NCBI RefSeq assembly: GCF_000519265.1
Contig: NZ_KI912608.1
Location: 1-64,000 of the forward strand
DNA: 64,000 nucleotides
Direction of reading: 5' to 3'
From: Desulfonatronum lacustre DSM 10312
GTDB taxonomy: Bacteria; Desulfobacterota; Desulfovibrionia; Desulfovibrionales; Desulfonatronaceae
The notes under the pieces are model-generated. The model did not search any database, was not told the origin of the DNA, and was given only the letters and a program-made list of their open reading frames with translations. This document shows positions 28,138 to 36,797 of this stretch, one piece after another. Position 1 is the first letter of the stretch; every line of letters starts with the position of its first letter. The translations under genes were made by a program, and so were the position numbers.

Positions 28138-29185
28138 GAGTCAACTCTTTTTAAGCACATTACAGGCCCATCCACGAGCAAGAGTTCCCTATCAAACAGT
28201 AGTTGAGGCCTTTCTCAATGCCTATCCGGAATATGATGAGCTTGACCGTAATGTTCATCACGACGTGATGGATGAACTGGAGGCAATGGCACAGAAAGGA
28301 CTCATTGGCTTCCCGAAGAACCGCAAGAACTGGAATATTCAGACGACGCCCCACCGACCAGATTGGATTAAAGCCATGGCCGTAGCAAATGGTGGCTCTG
28401 AAGAAGGCAGTGAAAAATGCGTGGCTTGGTGCCCAGAATTGGCAGATATTCAGGGCATGTTGAATGCTTCTCAGCGTGAAGCGTTACAACGCATCAACGA
28501 GTTTCTTATAGCACGACGGGGTCAGTTCGAACCTGTGCCATTTCGGGAGCGTGCACTTGAAATATTCGGGGACGAACACTATTTCGATAACAAACACAAT
28601 ATAAGAAATGGGGCTATATTTGGGGGGCGTCTTCCTCTTTCAATAATCGGTGCACTTGATATAGGTGATCCTCTGCCTTTTGAACGTCCACCTGATTATC
28701 TTGGAGCGAAGGGAAGACCGGTGCTTGTGGTGGAGAACCAACATTCTTACTGGAGTTTGAGTCGCGCTAATGCTCGATATGGTTGGTTTGCTGCTGTGGC
28801 TTATGCTGCTGGCAAAGCGATATTCAAAAGAATCACAATGCTTGATCAAATTGGGGAACTAGTAGGTAGTACAACCTATCGATATCTTGGAGATATAGAT
28901 CCAGCCGGGATCGAATTTCCGGCCAAGGTGGATGAGAAACGTCGTGCAAACGGACTCCCTCAGCTAAAACCAGCGGTTGCTGCCTATCAGTGGCTTCTAG
29001 ATCATGGCAAGAGATTGGACTTGAAGGGAAAAAAAGAAGGGTTCGAACCCTATTTTCAGTGGTTTGATTGTGCGCCAGTTATAGTGCCAAGGTTGCTTAT
29101 ACTATTTTCATCTGGCCAACGAATAGCCCAAGAAAGCCTTGGTTATGAAACGTTGTTAAATGAAGGCAGTACCCTATTTTCATAA
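28118..29185 (+). CDS. jetD: Wadjet-like TOPRIM nuclease JetD
   Basis: 355 residues with the two-part layout of JetD: an N-terminal DUF3322-like arm and a C-terminal TOPRIM-like (DUF2220) nuclease domain. TOPRIM acidic residues are visible as VLVVENQHS (E206) and YLGDIDPAGIEF (D259, D261). JetD cleaves the DNA that the JetABC motor has trapped, destroying circular plasmids. The start lies within the end of jetC, so the four jet genes form one coupled operon. The gene ends 87 bp before the convergent umuC. Confidence 0.88.
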   Translation: MKMLEHKSQLFLSTLQAHPRARVPYQTVVEAFLNAYPEYDELDRNVHHDVMDELEAMAQKGLIGFPKNRKNWNIQTTPHRPDWIKAMAVANGGSEEGSEKCVAWCPELADIQGMLNASQREALQRINEFLIARRGQFEPVPFRERALEIFGDEHYFDNKHNIRNGAIFGGRLPLSIIGALDIGDPLPFERPPDYLGAKGRPVLVVENQHSYWSLSRANARYGWFAAVAYAAGKAIFKRITMLDQIGELVGSTTYRYLGDIDPAGIEFPAKVDEKRRANGLPQLKPAVAAYQWLLDHGKRLDLKGKKEGFEPYFQWFDCAPVIVPRLLILFSSGQRIAQESLGYETLLNEGSTLFS

Positions 29186-29271
29186 AATGCTGGCATATGA
29201 GGGATCTCAAAATTGTACAATGCATTTTCATCTACGTGAGAATCTGTCACCTCACAATTCGGGATGAGATT

Positions 29272-30555
29272 TCAAAAAACCCTCGGCAACTCTCGCCAGT
29301 CCGATGTGTACCGTGGGCTCAAATGCGCCTGCCGCATCACCCAGCGCTGGCCCGTTCCTTCCGCGGCCACGCGCATGGTCATGGCTCCCCATTTGGCGTT
29401 GACCCGATCCATGGTGTCCATCAGAGCCTTGCTCCGCGCCCGTTCTTCCTGTGACGGCTCGAACAGGTTCAGCCTGCGGCCCTGTTCTTTTTCGATTCCG
29501 AATACCATCACCCCGGCCTTGCGGTACTCGTAGCCGGGCTTGAAAATCTGCTCCAGGACTCTCCGGACAGCCCTGATCAGGGCTGGCGTGTGGCTTGATG
29601 GCACGGCCAGGGAGACGGTGGCCGCGTTGCTGTATTGCGGTCTGTCCAGGCGGAAGCGGTCCGTGAGCACGAAGACCTGAAGCTGCCCGGCCAAGCACTT
29701 CTGGCCGCGAAGCCGCTCGCCCACCCTGGCCGCATATCCGGAAACAATTTGCTCAAGCTGCTCCTTGTCCGTGACCGCCTTGGCAAAAGTGCGCGAACAG
29801 ACGACGCTCTTGGGCGTGGCTACGGTCTGATCCAACGGGATACACGGGATGCCCTGAAGCTCCAGCAGGGTGTGCATCCCGTTCACGGTCATCCGCTTCT
29901 TCACCCAATCCTTGTCCAGCTTGCTGAATTGCAAGGCGTTGCGAATGCCGAACTCGCGAAGTTTCTTGCTGTATCGTCGCCCGATGCCCCAAACGTCCTC
30001 GATTTCAATCCCGGCCAGAATCCGGTCCTGATCCGGATAATCCGCAAAGCTGAAGGCCCCTCCGTGCTCCAGGTTCTTCTTTGCCACACGGTTGGCCACC
30101 TTGGCCAAAGTCTTGGTCGGGCCGATGCCGATGGATACCGGGATGCCGGTCCATTGCAGGACCGTGGCCCTGATCTTGCGGGCGAGGTCCAGGGGATGGC
30201 CGTGCATCCGGTCCAGACGCAGAAACGCCTCGTCGATGGAATAGATTTCCATGTCCGGGGTGAACCGGGAAACCGTGTCCATCACACGCCGGGACATGTC
30301 ACCGTACAGGGCGAAGTTGGATGAAAAAACGTGGACTCCGTGCTTTCTGAACAACGGCTGGAACTTGAACGCCGGTGAGCCCATGGGGATGTCCAGGGCC
30401 TTGGCCTCGTTGGACCGGGCAATCACGCAGCCGTCGTTGTTAGAGAGAACCACGATGGGTTTGCCCCGCAGCTTGGGGTTGAACGCCCGTTCGCAGGAAG
30501 CGTAGAAATTGTTACAGTCCATCAGGGCGAAAATCGTCGAGGGTGGCATGGTCAA
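29272..30555 (-). CDS. umuC: Y-family DNA polymerase V catalytic subunit UmuC
   Basis: 427 residues, full length. The Y-family palm is intact: MDCNNFYASCERAFNP with the first metal Asp, and SIDEAFLRLD with the catalytic Asp-Glu. The little-finger domain and C-terminal DUF4113-like region (SPRYTSDWRELPRVF) follow. It performs error-prone translesion synthesis with UmuD'. TTG at 30555 overlaps the stop of the SRAP gene by four bases; ATG at 30549 is also possible. Third gene of a umuD-SRAP-umuC operon in the transposon. Confidence 0.93.
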   Translation of the reverse strand: MTMPPSTIFALMDCNNFYASCERAFNPKLRGKPIVVLSNNDGCVIARSNEAKALDIPMGSPAFKFQPLFRKHGVHVFSSNFALYGDMSRRVMDTVSRFTPDMEIYSIDEAFLRLDRMHGHPLDLARKIRATVLQWTGIPVSIGIGPTKTLAKVANRVAKKNLEHGGAFSFADYPDQDRILAGIEIEDVWGIGRRYSKKLREFGIRNALQFSKLDKDWVKKRMTVNGMHTLLELQGIPCIPLDQTVATPKSVVCSRTFAKAVTDKEQLEQIVSGYAARVGERLRGQKCLAGQLQVFVLTDRFRLDRPQYSNAATVSLAVPSSHTPALIRAVRRVLEQIFKPGYEYRKAGVMVFGIEKEQGRRLNLFEPSQEERARSKALMDTMDRVNAKWGAMTMRVAAEGTGQRWVMRQAHLSPRYTSDWRELPRVF

Positions 30556-31238
30556 CCTTGAGTAGCGTCAGTTAGCAGGACCGGGACGATGCATTCCGGA
30601 TCGTTGTTCTTGGCGTTGTTGATCCTGGCGCTGACCGGCTGCATCAGAGTGGGCATGCCGGTGAAGGGCTGAAGCAGGGTGTCAATCTGCTCCCGAGAAC
30701 TCTCCAGCGCGAGCCATGTTGGATATTCCTCGGGCCTGATAACCACCGGCATCCGGTCATGGATGAGCGCCACCGCCTCGTTGGAATTGGTGGTCAGGAT
30801 GGCGCAGGAGTCGATGACCTCGCCCGTCATTGGATTCTTCCAGGATTCCCAGATTCCGGCCATGGAGAATAGTTCCAGGTTCTCGAAGCCAATCAAGTAT
30901 GGCTGCTTTTTGGTTCCGGACTTCTTCCACTCCAGGAACCCGTTGGCCGGGATCAGGCACCGCCTGTGCCGGATAGCGGAACGAAAACTGGATTTATCCC
31001 AAGCCGTCTCGGACCGGGCATTGATGCTCTTCGGCGCTTTTGTCAGGTCGCGAGTCCAGGAAGGGATCAGGCCCCATCTCAGGCGAGCAAGGCTCCGGCC
31101 TGAAGATCCCTGGCGCAGCACCATGATTTCCTGCCCCGGCGCTATGTTGTAGCTCTGCTGGATGGATTTCCCGGGTCCAGGAAGTCCGTAGTGCTCGGGG
31201 ATGGCCAGGGTGATCCAGAGGACAAAACGTCCGCACAT
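30552..31238 (-). CDS. SRAP-domain protein (YedK/HMCES family)
   Basis: 228 residues. The catalytic Cys2 directly after the initiator Met (MCGRFV) forms a covalent thiazolidine with abasic sites in single-stranded DNA. Other active-site elements are seen: SINARSETAW (Asn-Ala-Arg), LIPANGFLEW (Glu) and ALIHDRMPVVI (His). SRAP proteins protect abasic sites from cleavage and from error-prone bypass. Its position between umuD and umuC, with a 4-base overlap to umuC, links abasic-site shielding to translesion synthesis. Confidence 0.93.
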   Translation of the reverse strand: MCGRFVLWITLAIPEHYGLPGPGKSIQQSYNIAPGQEIMVLRQGSSGRSLARLRWGLIPSWTRDLTKAPKSINARSETAWDKSSFRSAIRHRRCLIPANGFLEWKKSGTKKQPYLIGFENLELFSMAGIWESWKNPMTGEVIDSCAILTTNSNEAVALIHDRMPVVIRPEEYPTWLALESSREQIDTLLQPFTGMPTLMQPVSARINNAKNNDPECIVPVLLTDATQG

Positions 31239-31264
31239 TGTGGCAGGCCTCTCTTCCGGTGGTG

Positions 31265-31723
31265 TCAGGGCATCTTGCGGATCACGCTCGTCACCACGCC
31301 CCAGACTTCGCAGTCCATCTCGGGCGTGAGTTCGATCTCCGGAAAGTCGTCATTGGCCGGAACCAGAAAGGCGTGCCCATTGCGCCGTTTTAACGTCTTG
31401 ACCGTGAATTCACCGTAGACAATGGCGATTACAATCTTGCCGTCCGCGGCCTCGACGGACTTGTCCACGACCAGCACGTCCCCGTCATGGATGCCCACCC
31501 CCTGCATGGAATCGCCAGACGCCCGGACCAAATACGTGGCAGCCGGGTTCTTGACCAGGTACTCGTTCAGGTCCAGGCGCTTCTCCAAAAAATCATCAGC
31601 AGGTGAGGGAAAGCCCGCTGTCACGGGCGACAGGAACAGCGGCAGTTCAACATCCAGACGCTTGGTGACGCCAGAAATCAGGGCCAAGTCCTTAGATAAG
31701 GGAGTCTCTTGAATTTGGTTCAT
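31265..31723 (-). CDS. umuD: UmuD, RecA-cleaved subunit of polymerase V
   Basis: 152 residues of the LexA/UmuD S24 peptidase family. The cleavage site is in VTAGFPSPADDF (Ala-Gly). The catalytic Ser is in ASGDSMQGVGI and the Lys in TVKTLKRRNG. Self-cleavage stimulated by RecA filaments yields UmuD', which activates UmuC. It heads the umuD-SRAP-umuC operon. A short palindrome covers its start codon and could be an operator. Confidence 0.93.
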   Translation of the reverse strand: MNQIQETPLSKDLALISGVTKRLDVELPLFLSPVTAGFPSPADDFLEKRLDLNEYLVKNPAATYLVRASGDSMQGVGIHDGDVLVVDKSVEAADGKIVIAIVYGEFTVKTLKRRNGHAFLVPANDDFPEIELTPEMDCEVWGVVTSVIRKMP

Positions 31724-31731
31724 TGAACAAA
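31714..31731. promoter_or_regulatory. Palindrome over the umuD start codon
   Basis: TTTGGTTCATTGAACAAA contains the perfect dyad GTTCA-T-TGAAC (31718-31728), spanning the umuD ATG (31721-31723). It could bind LexA or an element-encoded repressor. It does not match the E. coli LexA box, so its role is a guess. Confidence 0.35.
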
Positions 31732-32550
31732 CTTCACGCTGGTTTGCATGGCGAAATTCTAGCGATCCGCGAGTGGTGAGGCAATGGCCTCGCAGTCCAG
31801 GATGTTTTCAGGTGTCTCGCTGGTGCTTTTTCCACTCTCCGTGCCCGTTCTTGATTGTCAGGGCCAGCTGGACAGGTACATGGTAGAGCAAAGTTTCGCA
31901 AAGAGCTCAAGTTGCCAGGTGCTTCACGCTACGCCCTATGCGGTGCACTTCCAGAACACCAAGTATCGCTATCTCGTAGTACTTCAAGCGCTTGGCCAGC
32001 CCTGGAAGGTCTACACGAGTTCCGCTCACCATATCTTCAAAAATTTCTCACAATCCGGCCTTGGCCAAGACTTCCTGTTGCAAATTCAAGTTTTGATCTG
32101 TAGTAAATACACGACTTTGGATGTGGAATTGCATAACGGTCTGACTTATTGCAATCCTTGTGGAGCCCTCGCCGGTGGCATCCCCGTCCGTCACCCAAAT
32201 GAAGCACCAGAAAGCCAAGCCCATCAAGGCATGGCCTAAGCCATCCCCGTAGGGGTCTGCCTTGATGGGCTTGAGCTCGTATCTCCAAGGGGCGAAACTA
32301 GTCTCCGTCACTACATGATTTTGTGGTCAATTCCATTCCATGATCGAGGAACCCGGGCATTTATCACTTGAATTCAGCATGCTGGCGCAGTCCAGCCCCA
32401 AGTCTCATAGCGTATTTTCCAGTCATCGCAGAACATGGTATGGGGTGATAATAAAAAAATAAGCACAATAAGCCGATGGAGGATATATTCTAGATTCTCC
32501 CAAATAGTGCTTAATTTCATCGTTATCCAACAAAAGTTGATAGGTTATAT
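31724..32550. other. Region without a convincing gene
   Basis: About 830 bp between umuD and the AT-rich cyclase gene. Open frames on the plus (31784-32239) and minus (32048-32311) strands overlap each other, lack a good ribosome site and match nothing I recognise. Base composition changes sharply near 32430, from host-like to very AT-rich, marking a junction between cargo modules. The structured inverted repeat at 32217-32272 lies here. Confidence 0.6.
32217..32272. repeat. Three-way-junction-like inverted repeat
   Basis: Outer arms AAGCCCATCAAGGCA (32217-32231) and TGCCTTGATGGGCTT (32258-32272) are perfectly complementary over 15 bp. Between them lie two smaller hairpins, TGGC-CTAA-GCCA and CCCC-GTA-GGGG. 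Transcribed, this would fold into a compact three-way junction. No T run follows, so it is not a simple terminator. It may be a structured RNA, or a fossil end or recombination site. Confidence 0.7.
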
Positions 32551-33771
32551 ATGATTGAAGAGCTAGTTGATTATCTTTGTAAATTATTTCCAGGTACAAA
32601 TTTAGATTTGAAAACTAACAAACGAAGTAATGAAGAAAATGGAGTTTACATAGGTAAAGGTAATAAGAGCCTTGAGATCATTCACGATAAAAAACTATAT
32701 AGAATTATAAGACCTGAAAACTTCTCAAAAATAGAAGAAAAGTGCGTAAAAAAAGCTTTACTGAAAATTTATTCATTCGAGAATAAAGATATTAATCCTT
32801 TAATGAAAAAAGTAATAATAGAAAATTTTCTGGACAGTATTATATTAGAAGAATTTATAGGGTTTAATCAAAAGTTTGATGATATTAATAAATACTCTGA
32901 CCAATTATTTGATGAGATATTAAATTCAATATATTTTTGGAGGAATAAAACTTACGAGGGAAATAAAATATCAATAGGGATTATAATTACACCAGAAAAA
33001 AACGACTCCGAGATAAGTATATTTGATACTATTAGAAGTGATTATTTCGCTCCAATCACTGACGGAATGAATAGTTTTATAAGGATAGATATGTATGGAA
33101 AAATAATTGGATATGAACAGTTTGATCAGTTCTATGATAATACACTATTACCTTATAGATTCAGCACTATAAAAGAATTAAGGAAAGAAAAAGTTATAAT
33201 ATTAACACGAATGGGAGATATACTTTTAATTTCTGATGGTAGTTTAAGATATTCAAAGAAAAGTAGGCAATGGATACAATATCATGCTGAAAAAATCATC
33301 ATGAGGTTAACAGCAAGGGCTAATATTAAGGATAATCAACTAAAATATGCTATTTATCAGACTGGTTTAGATGTTTCATTTGCAAAAACTGGTTGTGTTA
33401 TAGGAGTAATAAATGATGCAAATATAAATTTTAATGAAAATTTAATAGATAGCGAAATGATAAAAGACAGTAGATATATCAAAAAAGTAGAAATTTTAAA
33501 TAAACTATCTAACAAAAAAAGATTTCAAGATTTGAGAAGATTATTGAGAAAGGAAATGGCAGGCATTGATGGTTGTTTTGCTATTGATAATGAAGGAAAT
33601 ATTATTAGCATAGGTGCAATATTAAAAATAGGGGGAGGAAGTTTAGGTGGCGGGCGTACAGCTGCCGCTGTTGCGATTTCTAAATATGGGATTGGTATCA
33701 AAGTATCAGAAGATGGATACATACAACTATTTAGAGATGGCCATAAAGAAGAAGCGTTTAGAATTGAATAA
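32551..33771 (+). CDS. Protein with a divergent diadenylate cyclase (DisA_N-like) domain
   Basis: 406 residues, strikingly AT-rich. The C-terminal part (about 283-400) follows the DisA_N layout: KTGCVIGVINDA, then LRKEMAGIDGCFAIDNEGNIISIGAIL with the Asp-Gly pair at D340, then LGGGRTAAAVAISKYGIGIKVSEDGYIQLFRDG. The canonical GTRHRAA motif that binds ATP phosphates appears here as GGGRTAA, so activity or product may differ. The first 280 residues could be a sensor domain like those fused to diadenylate cyclases in predicted conflict systems; I do not recognise them. It stands alone on the plus strand, convergent with the three-gene operon at 34066-36797. Confidence 0.75.
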   Translation: MIEELVDYLCKLFPGTNLDLKTNKRSNEENGVYIGKGNKSLEIIHDKKLYRIIRPENFSKIEEKCVKKALLKIYSFENKDINPLMKKVIIENFLDSIILEEFIGFNQKFDDINKYSDQLFDEILNSIYFWRNKTYEGNKISIGIIITPEKNDSEISIFDTIRSDYFAPITDGMNSFIRIDMYGKIIGYEQFDQFYDNTLLPYRFSTIKELRKEKVIILTRMGDILLISDGSLRYSKKSRQWIQYHAEKIIMRLTARANIKDNQLKYAIYQTGLDVSFAKTGCVIGVINDANINFNENLIDSEMIKDSRYIKKVEILNKLSNKKRFQDLRRLLRKEMAGIDGCFAIDNEGNIISIGAILKIGGGSLGGGRTAAAVAISKYGIGIKVSEDGYIQLFRDGHKEEAFRIE

Positions 33772-34065
33772 ATTTATGGTATATCACTTGAGTTCAAAAC
33801 ATTAGTCGAATAATCTTTGATTTTTAACTAGATGTGCGGATTTGGCTTTGCAATCTGCAAACAATACTAGCTGATATAATTCAGCATTCTTGAATAGCGA
33901 GCCGCACAAGGCCCATAGAATTGTGTAAAGTAACCCTCTATTTTAAATGTTTTTTCATGATTGCCACCTACAGAAATGGCGATCCAAATTTGCTTTATTA
34001 CTACATATCGAAAGTACACAACTGGGCAAGACGGCATGATAAAAATTGTGAAACTTCAGTAGATT
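33772..34065. other. Convergent intergenic region
   Basis: 294 bp between the 3' ends of the cyclase-like gene and the three-gene operon. I see no gene and no clear hairpin plus T run. Confidence 0.6.
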
Positions 34066-34743
34066 TTATTCCTTAAAAATATCTTCTCGACGTGAAGCAA
34101 TTTTATCTAATATTACTTCATAGCTAGGGTGAGAAATTGCGACAGTTCCATTCTCATGAATTTCTCCGCGAATAGGCATTCCCAAAAACAGTGCCGTAAA
34201 GCATAATTTGCTAGGAATTTGAGGTAAATTAATATTGATGCATTTGATTGCTTCTTGAACATCTTTTGAACTAGCTAGAGACATCGTGCACTTCAAACTA
34301 TCCGAAATATTAAATTGATTGTACGATATCTTTACTGTCATGAATTTTTCAAACAACGTGTTAAGCATATTTGTTGTAGATATGATGTTTAATTTGCAAT
34401 CGCTGACTGTAAACTGAAGTTTAGTTTTCGATAATAAATATGTTATAATGGTTGATGCTCGCCTTGATGGATTTATTATTAGGATTATATGGTTACTATA
34501 TATAATAAATGAAGTGCTAAAAAAAGTATATCGATCAAGTTCAATTATTCCATTTACAGGATCGTCGATCTTCTCTGTGTATATAATTTTTTCATAATAA
34601 GTAGCTTTTATTTTTTTTTTTGAGTAATCATTTATCTTGATTCCGCGAAATTCTTCATTTGTATATCGCGCGCTATCCAACATTTTCTGTAGGTCTTCCC
34701 AGTTTGATGCGAATGAATAAGGAAATAGCTTAGCTCTTATCAT
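34066..34743 (-). CDS. Unknown protein, third gene of the uncharacterised operon
   Basis: 225 residues, not recognised. AT-rich; contains alternating beta-like segments (YTFFSTSFIIYSNHIILIINPSR) and no clear signal peptide, membrane span or catalytic motif. The ATG lies 14 bases inside the end of the preceding gene, so synthesis is coupled to it. Its constant company with the two genes upstream suggests a complex, but this is inference. Confidence 0.72.
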   Translation of the reverse strand: MIRAKLFPYSFASNWEDLQKMLDSARYTNEEFRGIKINDYSKKKIKATYYEKIIYTEKIDDPVNGIIELDRYTFFSTSFIIYSNHIILIINPSRRASTIITYLLSKTKLQFTVSDCKLNIISTTNMLNTLFEKFMTVKISYNQFNISDSLKCTMSLASSKDVQEAIKCININLPQIPSKLCFTALFLGMPIRGEIHENGTVAISHPSYEVILDKIASRREDIFKE

Positions 34744-35830
34744 TTGTTACTTCCTGTTTTGAAAATCTAGCAGCTTCTTCTAATTTGGACTTATAAGAAA
34801 TTTTTTCTGGTTCAGATAATTTTTTCCTTGTTGTGCTAAAGGTAGAGTTTTCTTTTTTAAAAGTATATGCACCTTTTACCGCATATTGAAACCCCTTGCA
34901 ATCTTGGGGATCAGAAAATCCAGCTTCAAATTCGACAAGCTGGTTAGGTACACATGCTATGTCTAAAGACTTCCATGTTAAGTTCGAAATGAAGAAACCT
35001 TTATCAACAAAATCTATGTATTCTTTTTGGCTCAGTAAGGCTTTTCCCTTGATTGCTACTTCTCTTATAAATCCAGCTAATTCTGGAGTTGGAAGAACCT
35101 CTTCACCGTTGTCTGATTCATGTTCCTCATCGATAGGGGCTCCACCAAACCGTGAAATTTTTACTCCTGAAACATCATCTAGCTGTAGGTCTGCAATACT
35201 ATTGATTAGAGCAAAGAAGAAGTCGTTTCTTTTTTTTCCATCTGCTACATTCGCTAACTCTATCTCATCAACATCAAGATTTTCATTTTCTGCCCTTTCT
35301 ATTTCTTGAATTATCTTTTGTATTAATTCTTTGCATTTTTCGTTTGCAGCTGTCCTAATATTAGTTTCTATAATATTGTGTGTAAACTCAATTCTATCCT
35401 TTCTGATAACCTCTTGAAGCATAGTAGCTTTGCCATAATCTATATCTTTATATTCATATTCAATTATCAATGTCGGAGAATTTGGATTAGTCAAAATATT
35501 AATTTTTTCTCCAATATTAGCTAGCTGTGTAGACAAAGCTTCAACTGAATTATGTATCTGGTCATAAGTTAGAGCTTTTTTGATCTGTTTTGTTGTAATT
35601 TTTTCTCTTCGATAGTCCTGTTCAATAATTTCGTACAAATTTACTATATCGTCATGATCAAATGGCAATTGCGAAACATAGTTCGCTAATTTTTGTCTTT
35701 CTTCATTTTGCGATACTAAGATATACTTTTGCTTTGCCATGTCTATCAAGCCATGAGCACCGATTTTGCGACCCTTTGCCATCAATGTATCAAAAATATC
35801 AATAGACGTGACATGAAATTTCCTACTCAT
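34730..35830 (-). CDS. Unknown protein, second gene of the uncharacterised operon
   Basis: 366 residues, not recognised. A helical N-terminal half with probable coiled-coil stretches (about 165-185, KCKELIQKIIQEIERAENEN), an acidic linker (about 230-245, EEHESDNGEE) and a C-terminal region of mixed character (FEAGFSDPQDCKGFQYAVKG). The tail is Lys/Glu-rich. Overlaps the first gene by eight bases and the third by 14. No transmembrane segment. Function unknown. Confidence 0.74.
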   Translation of the reverse strand: MSRKFHVTSIDIFDTLMAKGRKIGAHGLIDMAKQKYILVSQNEERQKLANYVSQLPFDHDDIVNLYEIIEQDYRREKITTKQIKKALTYDQIHNSVEALSTQLANIGEKINILTNPNSPTLIIEYEYKDIDYGKATMLQEVIRKDRIEFTHNIIETNIRTAANEKCKELIQKIIQEIERAENENLDVDEIELANVADGKKRNDFFFALINSIADLQLDDVSGVKISRFGGAPIDEEHESDNGEEVLPTPELAGFIREVAIKGKALLSQKEYIDFVDKGFFISNLTWKSLDIACVPNQLVEFEAGFSDPQDCKGFQYAVKGAYTFKKENSTFSTTRKKLSEPEKISYKSKLEEAARFSKQEVTNDKS

Positions 35831-36797
35831 TTCTTAAACCTATTTCCTTGCTAAAAAAATGAGGGACAACTCTGTTGATATGCTCATAATTTATTAGAGG
35901 ATTAAGTTTCTTTGCGAAATTTTCATCAACTGTTTGTTCATATATCTTCAAAGCTTTTTGAAAGTTGTTTCTTGTCGTTTCCTTAGAAAATGGGATGAAA
36001 ATTCGAACTTTATTAACACTCTGCAGGCAATTGTATTTTCTTAGATAATCAAATAAATGCTGAAAATTTTCAAACTCATTTTCTTTGTCTTCCATATACA
36101 CGTCAAGACCTCCAATTGTGTTTGTTTCTTTTGGCTCAGAATATCTATAAATGTGGAAAGAACCACCTATCTGTTCAATCGTAAGCGGAAGTCTTGCTGG
36201 ATCGTGATATATATTCCGTATTGGTTGTTCAGGATAAAAAAAACCGCAGAATTCTTCATCAGGAAGGTCCTTCTTGCCGCGCAGCCGTTCAATATTTGAA
36301 CATATATTTGCAAGATAACATATTTTCTTAGGTCCAATTACGGAAATAACATTACCCTTATCGATTACTATCTTTTCAGTAGCCTTTTTGAATAGTTCAA
36401 AAAAATCACTATCATACTGATTGTCATTATTAAAAATAAATAGCATACCTTTTATATTAATTGGATCGCTCGTATGTACATAATTTTTGTTCCAGTCTAT
36501 GCTTTTACGGGCGCATGTAAGTGATTCGTTGAGATTCTCTATAGCTTTTTTTAGTTCTAGTGGTTTTATTGAATTTTTTGAATAGCTTTTTAAATCACAT
36601 AATATATGAGTTATTTTATCTTCATACGGCTCTGCATATGCGAACACAACATCAGCAGGATGTGTCTTCCGATTATGTGATTGTTCGACACAAGAGAAAT
36701 TTTCATTGCGTGGACCATAAATAGACCAACCAAAATGAGTTGTTATCTCTTTGCTTATTATTTCAGCCATGGATGATATATTCACTGTTTCCGCCAT
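35823..36797 (-). CDS. Unknown protein with PD-(D/E)xK-like motif, first gene of the operon
   Basis: 324 residues. The N-terminal 75 residues look like a restriction-endonuclease-type fold: Glu residues at 12/17, then HPADVVFAY with D49, then HILCDLKSY with D68 and K70. The D49-x18-D68-x-K70 spacing fits PD-(D/E)xK nucleases. The rest is not recognised (AIENLNESLTCARK, VISVIGPKKICYLANICSN and others). Heads a three-gene AT-rich operon. The nuclease assignment is from motif spacing only and needs structural confirmation. Confidence 0.7.
   Translation of the reverse strand: MAETVNISSMAEIISKEITTHFGWSIYGPRNENFSCVEQSHNRKTHPADVVFAYAEPYEDKITHILCDLKSYSKNSIKPLELKKAIENLNESLTCARKSIDWNKNYVHTSDPINIKGMLFIFNNDNQYDSDFFELFKKATEKIVIDKGNVISVIGPKKICYLANICSNIERLRGKKDLPDEEFCGFFYPEQPIRNIYHDPARLPLTIEQIGGSFHIYRYSEPKETNTIGGLDVYMEDKENEFENFQHLFDYLRKYNCLQSVNKVRIFIPFSKETTRNNFQKALKIYEQTVDENFAKKLNPLINYEHINRVVPHFFSKEIGLRNE

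Noticed and set aside
31784-32239. 151-codon open frame on the plus strand
   Set aside because: No ribosome site, no recognisable domain, overlapped by equally long frames on the other strand.
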